Source of the DNA: Cyclina sinensis
Lineage: Eukaryota > Mollusca > Bivalvia > Venerida > Veneridae
Direction: 5' to 3'
Assembly: GCA_012932295.1 (NCBI GenBank)
Contig: JAAONU010000002.1
Coordinates: forward strand, 36,143,521 to 36,207,520
DNA: 64,000 nt
Part shown: positions 34,581 to 59,194 of the stretch, piece by piece
Position numbering within the stretch: position 1 is the stretch's first letter
Layout of the letters: every line of letters begins with the position of its first letter
Made by a program: the position numbers and the translations under genes
Notes under the pieces: model-generated
The model's database searches: none
Told to the model about the DNA's origin: nothing
Seen by the model: only the letters and a program-made list of their open reading frames with translations

Positions 34581-37149
34581 ACAACAGGAAATCAAAGCAC
34601 ATAAAAAACACTTAAAAAGCTGAAATATTGTAAAAGTTAAAACCATGCTCTAGAGCGGTTAGTGACTGAAACAAACAAGAAATATCCAAGCATGACTTTA
34701 GAGTAATAACATGGTCAGGATTTTAAAAAAACTTCCTTTATTTCAGTTCACTAGTTAGTCAGTACATGTCTTATCTGGTAATACAAAAATTTAGTTTTCA
34801 GATCAATAGCTGTAATAACCCCAGATAAACCTGCAAAATGAAATCTGGAAATGATAAAAACTGTTTGCTTACAAAAACTGCTCTAAAATAAAGTACACAT
34901 ACTAAACCATATTTGAAATTTTTTCTGAAGGACAAGCAAGTCAAGCATTATATCTGTTTGAAACATAAGGAAACAGAACAGGAATATATCCACACTGTCA
35001 GACAAGGATTAAAGTCCCAGGATCGCACTTACATGTATTTAACTAATACAGAAAAATAGATGTACAGATAGGATTATGATTGGACCATGTTCTATTCACT
35101 GAAAACACTGTTGACTACTCAAGTCATTTCTTCTTATGAAACCCTATCTCATTTCTTTGCAATATCATTGAAAATACTACTGCATTCTATAAAGCAAAAT
35201 TAGCAATGATTTTGGTTCAAATACATATCATTTCCAAAAGTAAGACATCTTTCTTGGTAAAATACGAACTACTTGTAATTGTGATCCTCAGACTTTAAAT
35301 CATTTTGTCACTATTACAATGATATAAACCCTAAATCTTATGTCTAATAATGCCATTTTCCAGTGTTTCTATTGGACATAATGATGGTGCATGTGAATGA
35401 AGGTCCTATTGATACAAATACTTATAATTATACATTTAAATAGGTTTTACTTTAGAGTAAATGACTGACTACCTAAAAATATTCAAGTAACATGACACAA
35501 ATCCATCTTCAGAATGGGAGTGGTCATTTGAGCTTAGCAGCAATTTTAATATAGAAGATGCTTTCCAATTCATAGCATAACTAAATTTCTTCCTAATAAC
35601 CAGAACAAGATTATTCCAAACTTTTAACTACAAGAATAACATGCTTATTGGCAATTTGGTTAACTTATTAAAAAAAGAAAAACAAAAAACAACAAAAAAC
35701 AAACAAAATACCATTTGGTTTAGGTGAAGTTCAATACCATTTTTAAGTTTTCCATCAGCTAGTCAGATAACCTAACCACCTTTTCTGAGGATGACCAACA
35801 GTCGGTGCTAATGCCAAACAGAGTAACATGACATACATAAGATAACTTTGGTGTACCAAAACTGGATTTTCAGCTGGACTTTTAACTACAAAACTGGACA
35901 CTTTTAATCAACTCATCAGGCGTGTTGGTCTTTCAATGAAAAACAGGATATCTGGCAATGAAAAACCCCAAAAGTAATGTTTAATGCAATACTTCATGCA
36001 AATAATATATGTAAAGATAATGACAAAGTTTACTTAATTTACTCTTTCCTTTAGTTAAACAGCAATTGTGTACAGTAATAACAAGTCAAATTTCTGTTTA
36101 TTCATTTTTCAGTGGCCTATTTCAGCATAATTCAAGAGTCTAAGTTCGAGTCACTTTTGTTTGCCATATACAGCCAAGAGGTGTGAAAGAACAAAACATA
36201 AATTGTGCTAATTTTATCTGATTATCATTAAAAAAAAATGTAGTGTCTTTATCAGTTTATGATGGGGCAAGACTTTACTTGATGAGAATAATGGGAATTT
36301 TAGAAGAAAATCATGACAGCTGGCATCATTGCTGAATGTTTGAATTTGCAGAATTCTCTCAGGTTATCAACTGTATGACATAAGAAGGTAAACTGCTTGT
36401 TGATTACAGTTTCACCCCTATTGAAAGGGGCAAGAGACAATGGGTAAAGATGTAAAAACCCTACAGGATACTACCCATTCACAGATCAAGTAAAATCTCT
36501 TGTGTAAAACACAGATGATGCATAGTCAGGAGTGGTTCAAAAGATGGTGACTACACAACACATGTTGACAAATAATAACTGAAGCCTACATGAAGTAGGT
36601 CATGACTCACCTGTCACCAAACGATTTTTTCCACCAATCTGCAGCATCAACTTTAGTGATTCGGAAGTTTTCACCAGCAAATGATCCATTTGGATAAATG
36701 GCTTTTAACTCTGCTAGCATATGTGAAAACACTAGACTAAGTTTTGTCAAATTCCTTCTGTAATGCGAGTTCTCATCAAACATCTTTTCCTTCCCTTCTT
36801 TGAATAACTTGATGGTATTTTTGCATTTATTCATAAGGTTCTCTATGAAAATTCTGAAGTATTCACATTCATTCAGAGTATGCAGTTTGTCATCATGCTT
36901 ATTATAGATAAGTCTAAGGTGCTGATATGTATCAGGCAAAATATCGAGAATGAACGGTGGACTGTTTCGCAAGTTCATCCGGTGATGTTGGCACATTTTT
37001 ACAACTTTATCCATTAGCTTCCATGATTTTTCGATAGTTCTTTTGTCTACAACTAGTCTATTTGGGTTGAAAACACCCTGTAAGACACCTATAACGCCTG
37101 AAAGGTTCATTCCTTGCTGATTTGATCTAGTTCTACAACCCTGCGCCAT
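104..37149 (-). CDS. CBL: CBL E3 ubiquitin-protein ligase, 5' five coding exons (3' end off window)
   Basis: CBL ubiquitinates activated receptor tyrosine kinases and other phosphotyrosine proteins at the plasma membrane and endosomes. Five exons read on the minus strand: 36611-37149, 17178-17324, 11239-11370, 4321-4458 and 104-323. They join in phase into 392 codons. In order they encode a short N-terminus, the four-helix bundle (about residues 38-165), an EF-hand whose loop keeps D212, T214, N216, Y218 and E223, a divergent SH2 with the phosphotyrosine-binding R277 (FRLS), the linker helix with Y351 and Y354, and the RING start (C364, C367, C379, H381, C384, C387). All these residues lie a constant 17 positions before those of human CBL. 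The last RING cysteines, proline-rich region and UBA would be encoded to the left of position 1. Invertebrates usually have a single CBL, so no a/b/c paralogue is implied. Identification is by remembered family sequence and is very secure. Confidence 0.96.
326..2061 (-). repeat. ~73-bp tandem array copied from the CBL intron 4/exon 5 junction
   Basis: About 25 units begin near 340, 409, 486, 556, 629, 702, 774, 846, 919, 992, 1065, 1138, 1211, 1284, 1357, 1423, 1497, 1564, 1638, 1706, 1780, 1847, 1918, 1986 and 2058. Read on the CBL strand, a typical unit holds CATTTCAG followed by bases matching the first ~18 codons of exon 5 (FLYPDG.SINP..SYLVQ), then GCTGTGTAA, an in-frame stop. From about 1357 the units alternate between two diverged types, giving a ~141-bp higher-order repeat. 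The array abuts the true exon 5 acceptor. Confidence 0.93.
2064..2882. mobile_element. pogo/Tc1-like MITE, copy 1
   Basis: A non-coding 819-bp element. Terminal inverted repeats begin CAGTAAAGTCTCGC on both ends, and a TA dinucleotide is duplicated at 2062-2063 and 2883-2884. Removing the element and one TA rebuilds an uninterrupted array unit like the one at 3042, so it inserted into the CBL-derived array. Its right half is rich in GGTCG.AATA.CG motifs shared with the copy at 18959-19818. The superfamily is inferred from the CAGTAAA termini and TA target. Confidence 0.85.
2883..3182 (-). repeat. Two outlying copies of the exon-5-derived unit inside a ~159-bp direct duplication
   Basis: 2883-3022 and 3042-3182 are near-identical. 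Each starts with a diverged exon-5-derived unit (ATTTAGATCAGGATTTATGG) followed by ~90 bp of other intron sequence. They show that the junction sequence spread in more than one duplication mode. Confidence 0.85.
3183..4320 (-). other. CBL intron 4, exon-4-proximal part
   Basis: AT-rich intron sequence with a T-rich run near 4180-4210. I see no coding segment or recognisable repeat in it. Confidence 0.6.
4321..4458 (-). CDS. CBL: CBL coding exon 4: SH2 core
   Basis: Forty-five full codons. It carries [16 protein letters not shown], including the phosphotyrosine-contacting arginine (residue 277) and the conserved LGQW glycine whose human counterpart is needed for ligand binding. The acceptor is CATTTCAG and the donor GTAAGTC. 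Reading through the donor gives an immediate TAA, so intron retention here would truncate the protein before the RING. Confidence 0.94.
6117..9195 (-). mobile_element. Family C tandem-core element, third nest level
   Basis: Begins ACAAGAGGGCCAATGGCCC (hairpin). It then carries about ten ~107-bp units built on 'AGTAGGTCAGTAGGTCAAAAATATAGGTCATG' and 'GGTCCAAATTTCATTGC'. Units stop near 9195 without the AGCTAA end seen in other families, so the copy is incomplete. Family A' splits it at 7311-9015. Open frames across it (for example 6951-7208) come from the repeat unit and are not genes. Confidence 0.75.
7311..9015 (-). mobile_element. HINE/pearl-like element (family A'), innermost nest level
   Basis: Complete copy of 1,705 bp. 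The ACAAGAGGGCCATGATGGCCC end and the ACTCTGTCAC..GTGACAGGTGAGCT end enclose about eleven ~146-bp tandem units ('CTCTAGAGTGTTAACAAG...'). Removing it restores a family C unit exactly (GCTCCA + AAAACAAAAAGTAGG), so it went between two As (T-T on the other strand) without a visible target duplication. Confidence 0.85.
11239..11370 (-). CDS. CBL: CBL coding exon 3: EF/SH2 boundary
   Basis: Forty-three full codons from a TTTTAG acceptor to a GTAAGA donor. It encodes [20 protein letters not shown] and the [15 protein letters not shown] helix at the start of the SH2 fold. The final serine codon is split with exon 4. Confidence 0.95.
11452..12730 (-). mobile_element. HINE/pearl-like element (family A'), second copy
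   Basis: Stand-alone copy in CBL intron 2 with both ends intact and about eight ~146-bp units. It shares the CTCTAGAGTGTTAACAAG unit and the GTGACAGGTGAGCT terminus with 7311-9015. Confidence 0.85.
12851..13588 (-). mobile_element. HINE-like element, family I
   Basis: Left end ACTAGAATGCCCATTGGC with a CCATTGGC/GCCAATGG hairpin. Subterminal inverted repeats are GTCAAGCCCGC / GCGGGTTTGAC. The core has about three ~150-bp units ('TTCCATGCA.AGAGAAGTTATGG', 'GTGACCTTGACCT'). A 204-residue open frame on the minus strand runs through the units and is a repeat artefact. Similar core units recur at 28992-29514. Confidence 0.7.
13589..15289 (-). other. CBL intron 2, mostly unique
   Basis: AT-rich intron sequence. 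Degraded 'AAGTAGGTCAAG'-type repeat traces lie at about 14960-15190. I see no exon or RNA gene. Confidence 0.55.
15290..15932 (-). mobile_element. Degraded family A remnant
   Basis: Contains the 'GGGGCCAATT.TGA' core and ends in CCAGGTGAGCTAAAAAA. The opposite hairpin end is missing. Confidence 0.6.
15992..16990 (-). mobile_element. HINE-like element, family G, with four ~170-bp tandem units
   Basis: Starts ACAAG with a nearby TGAGCTAATGCTCA hairpin and GATACCCCC. It ends in a hairpin, TATACCCCCACTTCTTCGAA...GGGGTATA. Core units begin near 16256, 16427, 16591 and 16781 ('TATTCGGTAAACAGGAAGTAGATGAGCAAG'). Confidence 0.65.
17178..17324 (-). CDS. CBL: CBL coding exon 2: EF-hand
   Basis: Forty-eight full codons between a TTTGCAG acceptor and a GTAAGTG donor. 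It encodes the [16 protein letters not shown] segment, with the calcium-loop residues D, T, N, Y and E at loop positions 1, 3, 5, 7 and 12. The split arginine codons at both edges close correctly with exons 1 and 3. Confidence 0.95.
17325..18956 (-). other. CBL intron 1, exon-2-proximal part
   Basis: Low-GC intron sequence; I see nothing specific in it. Confidence 0.5.
18959..19818. mobile_element. pogo/Tc1-like MITE, copy 2
   Basis: An 860-bp element with CAGTAAAACCTCA / CAGTAAAAACTCA termini (reverse complement at right) and TA at 18957-18958 and 19819-19820. The right half has the same 'GGGACCGGAA.TTGCGGTCGCAATA' and 'GAGTTGGTC' repeats as copy 1 at 2064-2882. Both strands carry short open frames but no transposase. 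Confidence 0.8.
19821..22196 (-). other. CBL intron 1 stretch
   Basis: Mostly unique. A ~30-bp segment recurs at about 19848-19880 and 19918-19990 ('GCAATCGCAACTTCTCG.CCATTTGCTAAT'). A 9-bp-stem hairpin (GGAGAGGTC/GACCTCTCC, loop ATCA) lies at 20166-20187. No exon seen. Confidence 0.5.
22197..22760 (+). mobile_element. Degraded family D element
   Basis: Begins TTTTTAGCTTATCTGTTTC like the intact copy at 48676. It has repeated 'TGGAACTTGGAATA..' and 'AAAGCTGTTTTTAGAGTT' segments but no recognisable hairpin end. It is the one copy in a CBL intron whose polarity opposes the gene. Confidence 0.55.
23136..23536 (-). mobile_element. HINE-like element, family F
   Basis: Starts ACAAGAACTGTC and ends CGGGGCATAA. 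Subterminal TATGCCCC / GGGGCATA inverted repeats flank two units with 'TCAAGGTCA' motifs and a GGACGGACGG run. Confidence 0.65.
24911..25256 (-). mobile_element. HINE-like element with TATACCCCC hairpin end, copy 1
   Basis: Starts ACTAGAACTGCCACTG. After a GGAC/GACG tetranucleotide run (25173-25210) it ends in the hairpin ATACCCCCATTACAAC...GTTGTGTGGGGGTAT. Confidence 0.65.
25290..25973 (-). mobile_element. Tandem-core element rich in TGACCTTGACCTTTGACC, with hairpin end
   Basis: About four ~145-bp units ('CAAATATGAAGACTGTGGGTC', 'TGACCTTGACCTTTGACC', 'AGGGGTCATCTACTGG') followed by a TATACCCCCC...GGGGGTATA hairpin. The left end is unclear. Confidence 0.65.
25974..27918 (-). other. CBL intron 1 stretch with (TA)n
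   Basis: AT-rich intron with a short TA microsatellite at about 26760-26791. A 113-codon open frame at 26829-27170 has no recognisable domain and unremarkable composition, and I do not treat it as a gene. Confidence 0.5.
27919..28990 (-). mobile_element. HINE-like element, family H, six ~154-bp units
   Basis: Starts ACAAGAG with a CCATGTTACACATGG hairpin and has subterminal TTAATCCCC / GGGGATAA inverted repeats. The unit 'AAGTAAATCTGATAAAGGGG' recurs at about 28164, 28320, 28475, 28624 and 28777. Confidence 0.75.
28992..29514 (-). repeat. Family I-related tandem units with a GGGGTATA tail
   Basis: About three ~150-bp units ('GACCTTTGAGCTA..GA..T.GGTCTT', 'CCTTCCATGCATGGA.AAG') ending CAAACTTTGGTTATGGGGTA. 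It abuts family H directly. Confidence 0.6.
29515..30102 (-). other. CBL intron 1 stretch
   Basis: No feature seen apart from low-complexity A/T runs. Confidence 0.5.
30103..30639 (-). mobile_element. Tandem-core element rich in nuclear-receptor-like motifs
   Basis: Three ~140-bp units ('CTCTAGTTATTG.TCGGAAAC', 'CTTGACCTTTGACCT', 'AATAGGGGTCATCTACTGGT') ending in ATATACCCCCACTTCTTTGA...GGGGGGCATA. Related to 25290-25973. Confidence 0.65.
30667..32072. mobile_element. 1.4-kb TIR DNA element (TA target)
   Basis: Terminal inverted repeats of ~26 bp start CAGTACAGCTCCCGC, with TA at 30665-30666 and 32073-32074. Subterminal zones are packed with CTCCGCG / CGCGGAG motifs (about 30735-30840 and 31905-32040). 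No transposase is visible. The CAGT start and TA duplication suggest a Tc1/mariner/pogo-type non-autonomous element. Confidence 0.8.
32073..34510 (-). other. CBL intron 1 stretch
   Basis: Low-complexity AT-rich sequence without recognisable exons. A short GAAC-rich run ('AGGGCGAACTGG') is at about 32250-32345. Confidence 0.5.
34511..34575. repeat. (AT)n microsatellite
   Basis: Pure AT dinucleotide run of about 65 bp. It gives rise to a meaningless poly-(Tyr-Ile) open frame on the minus strand. Confidence 0.97.
34576..36610 (-). other. CBL intron 1, exon-1-proximal part
   Basis: AT-rich sequence with A-rich runs (for example 35670-35710). No coding or repeat feature recognised. Confidence 0.5.
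36611..37149 (-). CDS. CBL: CBL coding exon 1: start codon and 4H bundle
   Basis: Residues 1-179 plus two bases, ending at a GTGAGT donor. The ATG at 37149 lies in a CAAT-ATGG context and opens a short N-terminus without the His-rich tract of human CBL. Family landmarks include [39 protein letters not shown] and the [12 protein letters not shown] helix that starts the EF-hand module. Confidence 0.95.
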
Positions 37150-38014
37150 ATTGCATCTTCCTGGTTCTGAATGGACTGGTTTACAGTTAACAAATAAACG
37201 CTACAGTTGTACGAGCACATGAAGATTTATCGGTTATTGCTAAGCTTAGTTTGGCGAGATCGATTCACATGCAGTCATTTTTAGTGAGGAAGCGGGAAGG
37301 CCAAAAGTTCCCTCACTGACTCTTTTATTACTCCCCGCCAAGACTTTTGATTTTTTTTGATATGATAAAAATATCATCCAGTTCTCGGTCAAATTTGTTT
37401 TCACAGTACATATCATTGTAGCCCCCATTGCAATTTCTAATAGTGAGGTGCTGATTAGTCGTGTAGTCGAGGAAACATATTAAAGATGCCATGACAACAA
37501 ATCAGCAAGTCTTTTTCAAGTAGAAAGTTTGCTAAATTAGTCCATTATCTATAATAGAAAACAGAGTTTCCTTATCTTTTTTTTGATTACTTCAGTTGTA
37601 GCAGTTAAATGTTAATTAATAGATAATTAATTAATAGAGATTCATTGAAAAAAGGATAAATAATACTGTCGGCGATGAGTCGATCACGTAACCCTTGTCA
37701 AATGACCTGAAAGAAGTTACTATTTAAAAAAGACATGAATTACATAATGTGATAATTTAGGTTTTTGGTATTTATAAACATTGTTCGTGTCCTTTATTGT
37801 ATCAAGAGATGAAGCAAAATTGCATATCAGTATTCGGAAGTATAGACCTGAAAGGTATTTTAGGCTTTTGACTGAAGTCAGTATATTAAGTCTTTGAAAA
37901 GGCACATAAGTTTAATAGAATTACCAACGATTCGCCACAATTTAACGATTTACCACAAAAACGAGTTGAATATCGATTCGCCAAACTGTTGTAACGATTC
38001 GCCACAGGTTCATC
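37150..38014. promoter_or_regulatory. Presumed CBL 5' flank (half of the head-to-head intergenic)
   Basis: This lies directly upstream of the CBL ATG and would hold its 5' UTR and promoter. A CAGGAAG (ETS-like) motif lies 12 bases before the ATG on the minus strand. There is no TATA box I would trust. From 37921 it carries CGATTCGCCACA repeats. Confidence 0.4.
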
Positions 38015-38996
38015 GGTTCAACATGCATAACAAAGAAACCAAGTTTCTTTAAATATTGAAATCGCTAACTTTCAAATTTGATGATACTATAATTACGACT
38101 AAGGACAAGTCTGAATTAATTTTTGATTTTTTTCCGTTGGAGAAAAGGCATTTATGTTAAATTATTTTGTTTTCTATTTTTGTTTAAAAACATATAAATA
38201 ATCTAAAAAAAATAATTCAAAAATCTCTTTTTCGGTTCTTTCACCCAAAAAGAGAATATAATATGAAAGAATTTTAAATATTTAAAATCTTATGGTTCTT
38301 TACCAAGTAATGTGATGATGATATTAAAGAATTTTGAAAACTTTTAAATCGCTTTAGTTGTTAATTTTTTTTAGTAAATGAAAATGGTGATGATAATATT
38401 AAAGGGTTTTAAATACTTTTAAAACGTTTATTTTTTGTTCTTTTACAAAGTATATTTATGAAAGCAATGTGAAATTATCTTAGTAGTTATATTGAAGGGT
38501 GGAACAATTTAATTCTGAAGCTATAATTTCTACAATATTTCACTGAATGCAACGGACTCACAGAATAAAGTCTAAAAATGTTCATCCTTAAAATTAAAGA
38601 GAAGTTAATAACTTAATACACTATGGATAAAACATAATTTTATGTGTCTTTACACCATGAAACCTAAAAAAAGGTGTTTGTTGATTTCAATAGGATTCCA
38701 ACCCATACCCTTCCCTTGTCAATAAGTGTATAAACGGCGAACTATACCAATGAGCCATAACATCTAATTAAAGTCTGTTAATACCAAAAGTCAAATTTTA
38801 AAACAGACAAAATATCTACGATGTCACTAACGAGGTAACTTAATACCGATAAAAGTGTGTAAAACTTTAATTTATGATGTTTTTCTGTAACAGAAAAAAA
38901 AAAACGAGACAGTTACTTAGCTTATATATGTTCTACATAATTACGACTAGAATTTCTATATGTATAAACATGTTCTTTGTTATGCATCGTTGACCC
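38015..38996. mobile_element. Putative ~980-bp TIR element between CBL and TBC1D23
   Basis: Inverted repeats GGTTCAACATGCATAACAAA at 38015 and GGGTCAACGATGCATAACAA (reverse complement) ending at 38996. They enclose AT-rich sequence with A/T runs and no coding. No target duplication is recognisable. Outside both ends lie clusters of TTCGCCAC (left) and TTCGTCAC (right). Confidence 0.45.
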
Positions 38997-40038
38997 ATCC
39001 GTCAGGAATTACGGATGTTTCGTCACACTACCGGTTCGTCACACTTATTTTATATAGTAACAAAAGAGGTTTCGTCACAATGCTATTACAGAGTAATTCA
39101 CACCTATTGTATACCAAATGCAATTGTAAAATATCGATTATTTAAGTAGTTAGCATACTTTCCGGTGTGATTGAATTATGATGAAACAAACACTTAATCC
39201 GCGGCATATTTAACGCAGTTAGTGTTTATTAATTTAAAAAGCATCCACTGTCCCGCTTTAATAAAAATCGCTATTGAAATCTGCACGGAAAACTTTTGTA
39301 TTTAAATTCAAAGCATCTTCGAAAACATCTTTTAGTTTGATGCATAAAATATCATTAAACAACAAAAAAAAATCACTAAAATTTGTGCAATTATTGCAAA
39401 TTAAATTTTTCCCTTTTAATAATGCACCCTCTGTGAGTCGGTCTCTTAAAGAGTTTTGGTAAAAATGATTGATGGTATAATTGAACAAAATTTTAAGCTT
39501 CATGATAAAATAATAAGGCAAACATTGTGATCAGGAATGTCTTAAACTTAAATGACCTTGTTTATTTACACTTTGGTTTAACATTATTTTATCAGACCTT
39601 CAGAATTATTCAGTAGAACGAATAATTTAATTATTTCACTTTCTGTATCAATATCCTCAAAATACCATTTAGTTGAGCAGGATCTTTTTGAAAGACACTA
39701 ATTATGGGTACTTCTAATGTCAACGTAACCGACTAACACTAAAAGTTAAACTGATATATTGAAACATCACATTTGTTGCCTTGGCGTTTGAGAGTTTATT
39801 AAAGGTATAAACGACATTTTCGAACAGTGAAAAGATGGAACATTTAGTATATTTAAACCTAAAGAAACCAGTCCAAAGTCGCAAATTAAAAAAAAAAGAT
39901 GTTATGTTTCTTTGCATATTGGTTGATTTTAAAAGTGTTCATGTGTTTTAGTTATCAAATCTAAAAAACTCACATTTATAATTTCACTAAATTCAGTGTT
40001 TACGACTTACACTTTATGGCAAACACGTCAATCCCATC
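38997..40038. promoter_or_regulatory. Presumed TBC1D23 5' flank
   Basis: Contains three TTCGTCACA motifs (39008-39080), then AT-rich sequence. An ACACGTCA motif (CRE-like) lies 12 bases before the ATG. An upstream out-of-frame ATG at 40016 could open a short uORF if transcription starts before it. Confidence 0.4.
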
Positions 40039-55173
<15,135 letters not shown>

Positions 55174-57750
55174 TAGGTGGTTTGTTGCAAGTTGCCCCTG
55201 TATTTTGTAGGAGTTCTGTTGTGTGATAGAGAATTGTTCTCATTATGTATGGCTGTAAATGTTTTAAAGGTTTCCCTCCTTACTTGATGTTAAGTGTTGA
55301 AAGTTTCCCTGTGACATTCATATTTAATTCTATTTGTTACTATTTAATGGTATCAAGTATGATAAGACATCCTCCTTTACAGGAATTCCATGAGCACTGA
55401 ACTATAGTAGCCCTTGAATATACTTCTTTTCTCCAATTGTACTTAGTTATCAGACATTCATTCATGTAGATGGCAAGCTCTAGATTTGTGTAAACTAAAA
55501 TCGTATGAAGATAGCATTTATAAACGGTAAAATCTGACTGACAGATTAATTCAGCCCAGACCTACATGTAGGTGTGTGGAAATATAGGGCTGTTTCACAC
55601 TGTTGAAAGGGGTGGACACTATTATAATAGCTTTATATGTGATTTAAACCAATTTTTAGCGGTTGTTTTCCTATCATGCCTGAATGGTGCTTACCCTTTT
55701 CTAAAATAGAACTTGCTTTTGTATTCAGTTTGAAATAAAGAAGTGGGAGTTTAAGTTATATATATATTTTTATTTCTCAAGTTTTCTACAAAAATGATAT
55801 GAAGTATGCATTAAATTATTTCTTATATATACTATGTACTTAAAATAGTTACTTTTAATGGTTACATTTACTTGAATCCCTGGTGTAACCACTTATGGGC
55901 ATTTCAGTACTCCCAGACTTTAGTCCTAAATATCAAGGACTAGCAGTTTAACTAACCCAGAAAAAGGGAGCACTGACTTTCATTTTAATACAAACCACCT
56001 GCAGATTGTTTCCACATGTATTTATGTCACTACAAGTGTACATGTACAGTTGAATATTGTTTGTGCTGTTAGAAATAGTTGACCAGTAATACAAGTATTT
56101 ATTGGACTGATAGAGGTCGAAAATTCAGATTGTGTATTTATTATATATTTTGTTGCATATTTGTATAAAGTTACGCAATTATTTATTTATTTTAAACAAT
56201 ATATATAAACACTGTTATCCTTTTAAACCTTAATCTGCTTGTTTTTCGTTTGATGCCTACAGAAATACTGAAGATTTTGTAACTAAGCAGCAGATTTAGC
56301 AATCAGTCACGATTGTGTAGAGATTTCTCTTACTGCAGGAAAATTGTAGTAGCAATATTTTATGCAGCTGTAAAAACAACAGTGAACAAAAGGCACTAAG
56401 CTTTTTCAGTTGCGGATCAACCAAAGTTTTTATCAACTCAAATAGAAAATGAAATAATACTTCAACTTTATTGGCTGTTTATGCTGAGATGGGTTGTCCA
56501 CCTTGTTTAGCAACATTGGGTAAGGGTGATTAGAGCGATTGATTTTCATCATTTGTCATTGACAACAGAGAACATTAGTAACAAAGTGTTTCTTCTGCTT
56601 TACTTTTTACATAAAGATAAAATGGAAGTAAAGTTTCCCCTTTCTTCATAAATAATCCCATTTCAAGGACTAGTAGGGACTGGCGAAGAAATTTTTGGAG
56701 AAATCTGGGAACATAGGAAATTTGGGAAATGCATGAAGTCAGATTCCAATCTGAAGGCAGTTAAGTGAGTGCAGTGAAATCATTATATTAGAAGACATTT
56801 CAAGTATCTGTATGTTTGTACCCTTTCATGCTTTTAAACAGTTGTGCTTTAGTGTAAAAGACATCTGTTAGATGAAAGTGGCTTTTCATTTACATTTGCT
56901 TGGTAAAATTTTAAGATGGTTAAAAGGAAAGTATATCTTTATAGGACTGCTTATAATATGTGTCATAGGTGGTAATGTCGGGACACTGCCTTGAATGTGC
57001 CCCATCATCCACAAATAATTTTACAACATTCAGAAATGGGTTGTAAAAATGGAATTCATACATTTTTTTAAAATTCAAATGTTTGCTTCTTTAGTATTAT
57101 TTTTTAATTTACCAGTTGGAAATTTTTTCACCAATTGCTGATTAATTGTTCTAGAGTCGGTCTCTGTTAGAGTGTCATAGTATATTATAATAGAGCATGC
57201 ATTTCTTTGTTGGAGATTGTTTCATTGTGCAGGAATTCCTGATCAAATAAAATGTGCAATATGCCAAAATCATTCTCTTGTTCCTGTTTCAGTCTTTCTT
57301 AGCCTGTGAAAATGGGGTGGTGTTATGTCCTGGAGGTATGTTACATCAAATACAAGGAGTTTCAGGAATATAAAACCACTTAACTGACTGATCAAAACTG
57401 TCAAGAGAACCTGGTTTTCATTCAGACATTCAAGTTGGTTTAAAATCTCTAAAAGCATGACAAATTTTGACCAGTATAAGATTGGACAGATGTGGGTTCA
57501 CATCAACCAGAACTAGACCGCCATTATGACTACATTAAGATTAGAAAACTATTTGGACCAACTTTGTTCCTTCAGAGGATTACACCTTATTCCTGATAAA
57601 TCTATCATTCAATTTACTGGCTGAACACCTAACAGTGCAGACCATGTTCAGACTACCAATAACCAAGCTGTTCATGGTCTGCACTGGCAAAAAGCAAAAT
57701 CAACTAATATAAGCAGAGGGGGTTAAAATTTTAATGTAAAATAAAGAAAT
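55174..57750 (+). other. TBC1D23 3' UTR and tail-to-tail intergenic
   Basis: AT-rich and non-coding. Contains the two AATAAA candidates noted separately. No repeat family recognised. Confidence 0.5.
55734..55739 (+). terminator. Candidate TBC1D23 polyadenylation signal
   Basis: AATAAA 561 bp after the stop, in 'TTTGAAATAAAGAAG'. A second AATAAA at 57246-57251 is followed by a GT/T-rich stretch and could serve a longer 3' UTR. Confidence 0.45.
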
Positions 57751-57767
57751 TATGCATAAATAAATAC

Positions 57768-57773
57768 TTTATT
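57768..57773 (-). terminator. Possible distal KMT2 polyadenylation signal
   Basis: AATAAA on the minus strand, about 3.2 kb after the KMT2 stop. A nearer AATAAA-like site lies at about 60370. I cannot decide between them. Confidence 0.25.
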
Positions 57774-58914
57774 AATCTAATGAGAATCACACATGTTAGG
57801 AGTGATGACACACTGTTGTCTAAGATATTTACAAAGTGAAAGTAACACGCTTTATGTGTTATACAATATTTACAATGCAGGATATATATACAATATTTAC
57901 AAACTAATATCTCATCATACAAATAAGAAGACAAGAAATGAATAAAACGCATCAAATTTTTGTGATTTCTTTGTCATAAATTCATATCATAGCAACAATG
58001 GTGGTGCAAGCAATCTTTTCTTTAACAGAATGTTTTTACAGGCTCAAAATGACACAGTCCAGAGATACATTTGCTATTAAAAATTATCTAAAACGGATAT
58101 AGCCCCAACTTTTAGACATATTAAACAAAAGCAGATGATGAGTCTGTTTTCTGTCACATCCTATGAGACTGTTTTATCACCTGGTGTCTTCTTTATGTAT
58201 AGTAAAAAACAACATATATCATACCCAAACAGCTGCCTTGAAAACAAAATACCTCTCTAATGACAAGTATTTATAAGACATGTATATTTCATGAAATAAC
58301 TACAAAACAAGTACAAACACGTCCCACCCTTCAATAAGGCCACTTATTTCTAAACCAATTGTGCTTCTGTTTCATATACAAATACACCATCATGAGACAT
58401 GACAGCTTTAATATCTACAACAAAACTTCCTGTTTCAAACATATCAATGACACCACAATAAGACAGACAGACAATGCCAATACAGGCAAATGGTCCTACC
58501 TCTTTAAAATGTGAAATTTAAAATGAACATTCAACAGAAGGTCTGAGCCAGATTTTCATACAGCAGACAAAACGTATTCACATTAAACAATCAACAATAA
58601 TATATGTCATACAAAAAATGCACTTAGACAAAACAGTAAATTTATGTAACTTCAAAGACTTATTTTACATAGATGGTATAAAGGAAAGGTATCCAGAACA
58701 AAATAAAACAAGAACACATACACTGGTGGTAACTGACTAACAAACAAGCACCTACAGTAAAAGAAAAAGGTCAAAAAAACAGTTAACAACTCAAGAGCAT
58801 TACAAAGCACTAATGCCCAATTAACCTCCCATGACTGATCAACCTTCGCCCTGCTAAATTAACAGACCTGTTCACAGTTCAATTTGTTATTTATCATTTA
58901 AACAGATTATTATT

Positions 58915-59150
58915 CCAAAACTTATTGACAGTGAAGACCATGATCAGAGTTCATAGATATTCAGTCTGATCAAAGTCTGCACTATTTTCAATGTCAAAAC
59001 AAGAGGGCCATGATCAGATTTCATGAATATTTTGTCTGATCATGGTTTGCACTGTTGGCATAGGCTGAAAGAGGCCCATGATCAGATTTCATAGATATTC
59101 AGTATGATGATCATGATCTGCACTGGTAGCAAAGGCAAACAAAATAACTG
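58915..59150. repeat. Three diverged ~70-bp units of a dyad repeat
   Basis: 'CCATGATCAGA.TTCATAGATATTCAGT' and 'CTGATCA...TCTGCACT' recur three times. A related single unit with CAGTGCAGACCATGTTCAGA lies at about 57633-57690. Confidence 0.6.
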
Positions 59151-59194
59151 CTGTCAACAGAGTAAAGGTTTAAGTATTTTGTAGATTGACACAA

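Noticed and set aside
34408..34611. Poly-(Tyr-Ile) open frame
   Set aside because: Produced by the AT dinucleotide microsatellite.
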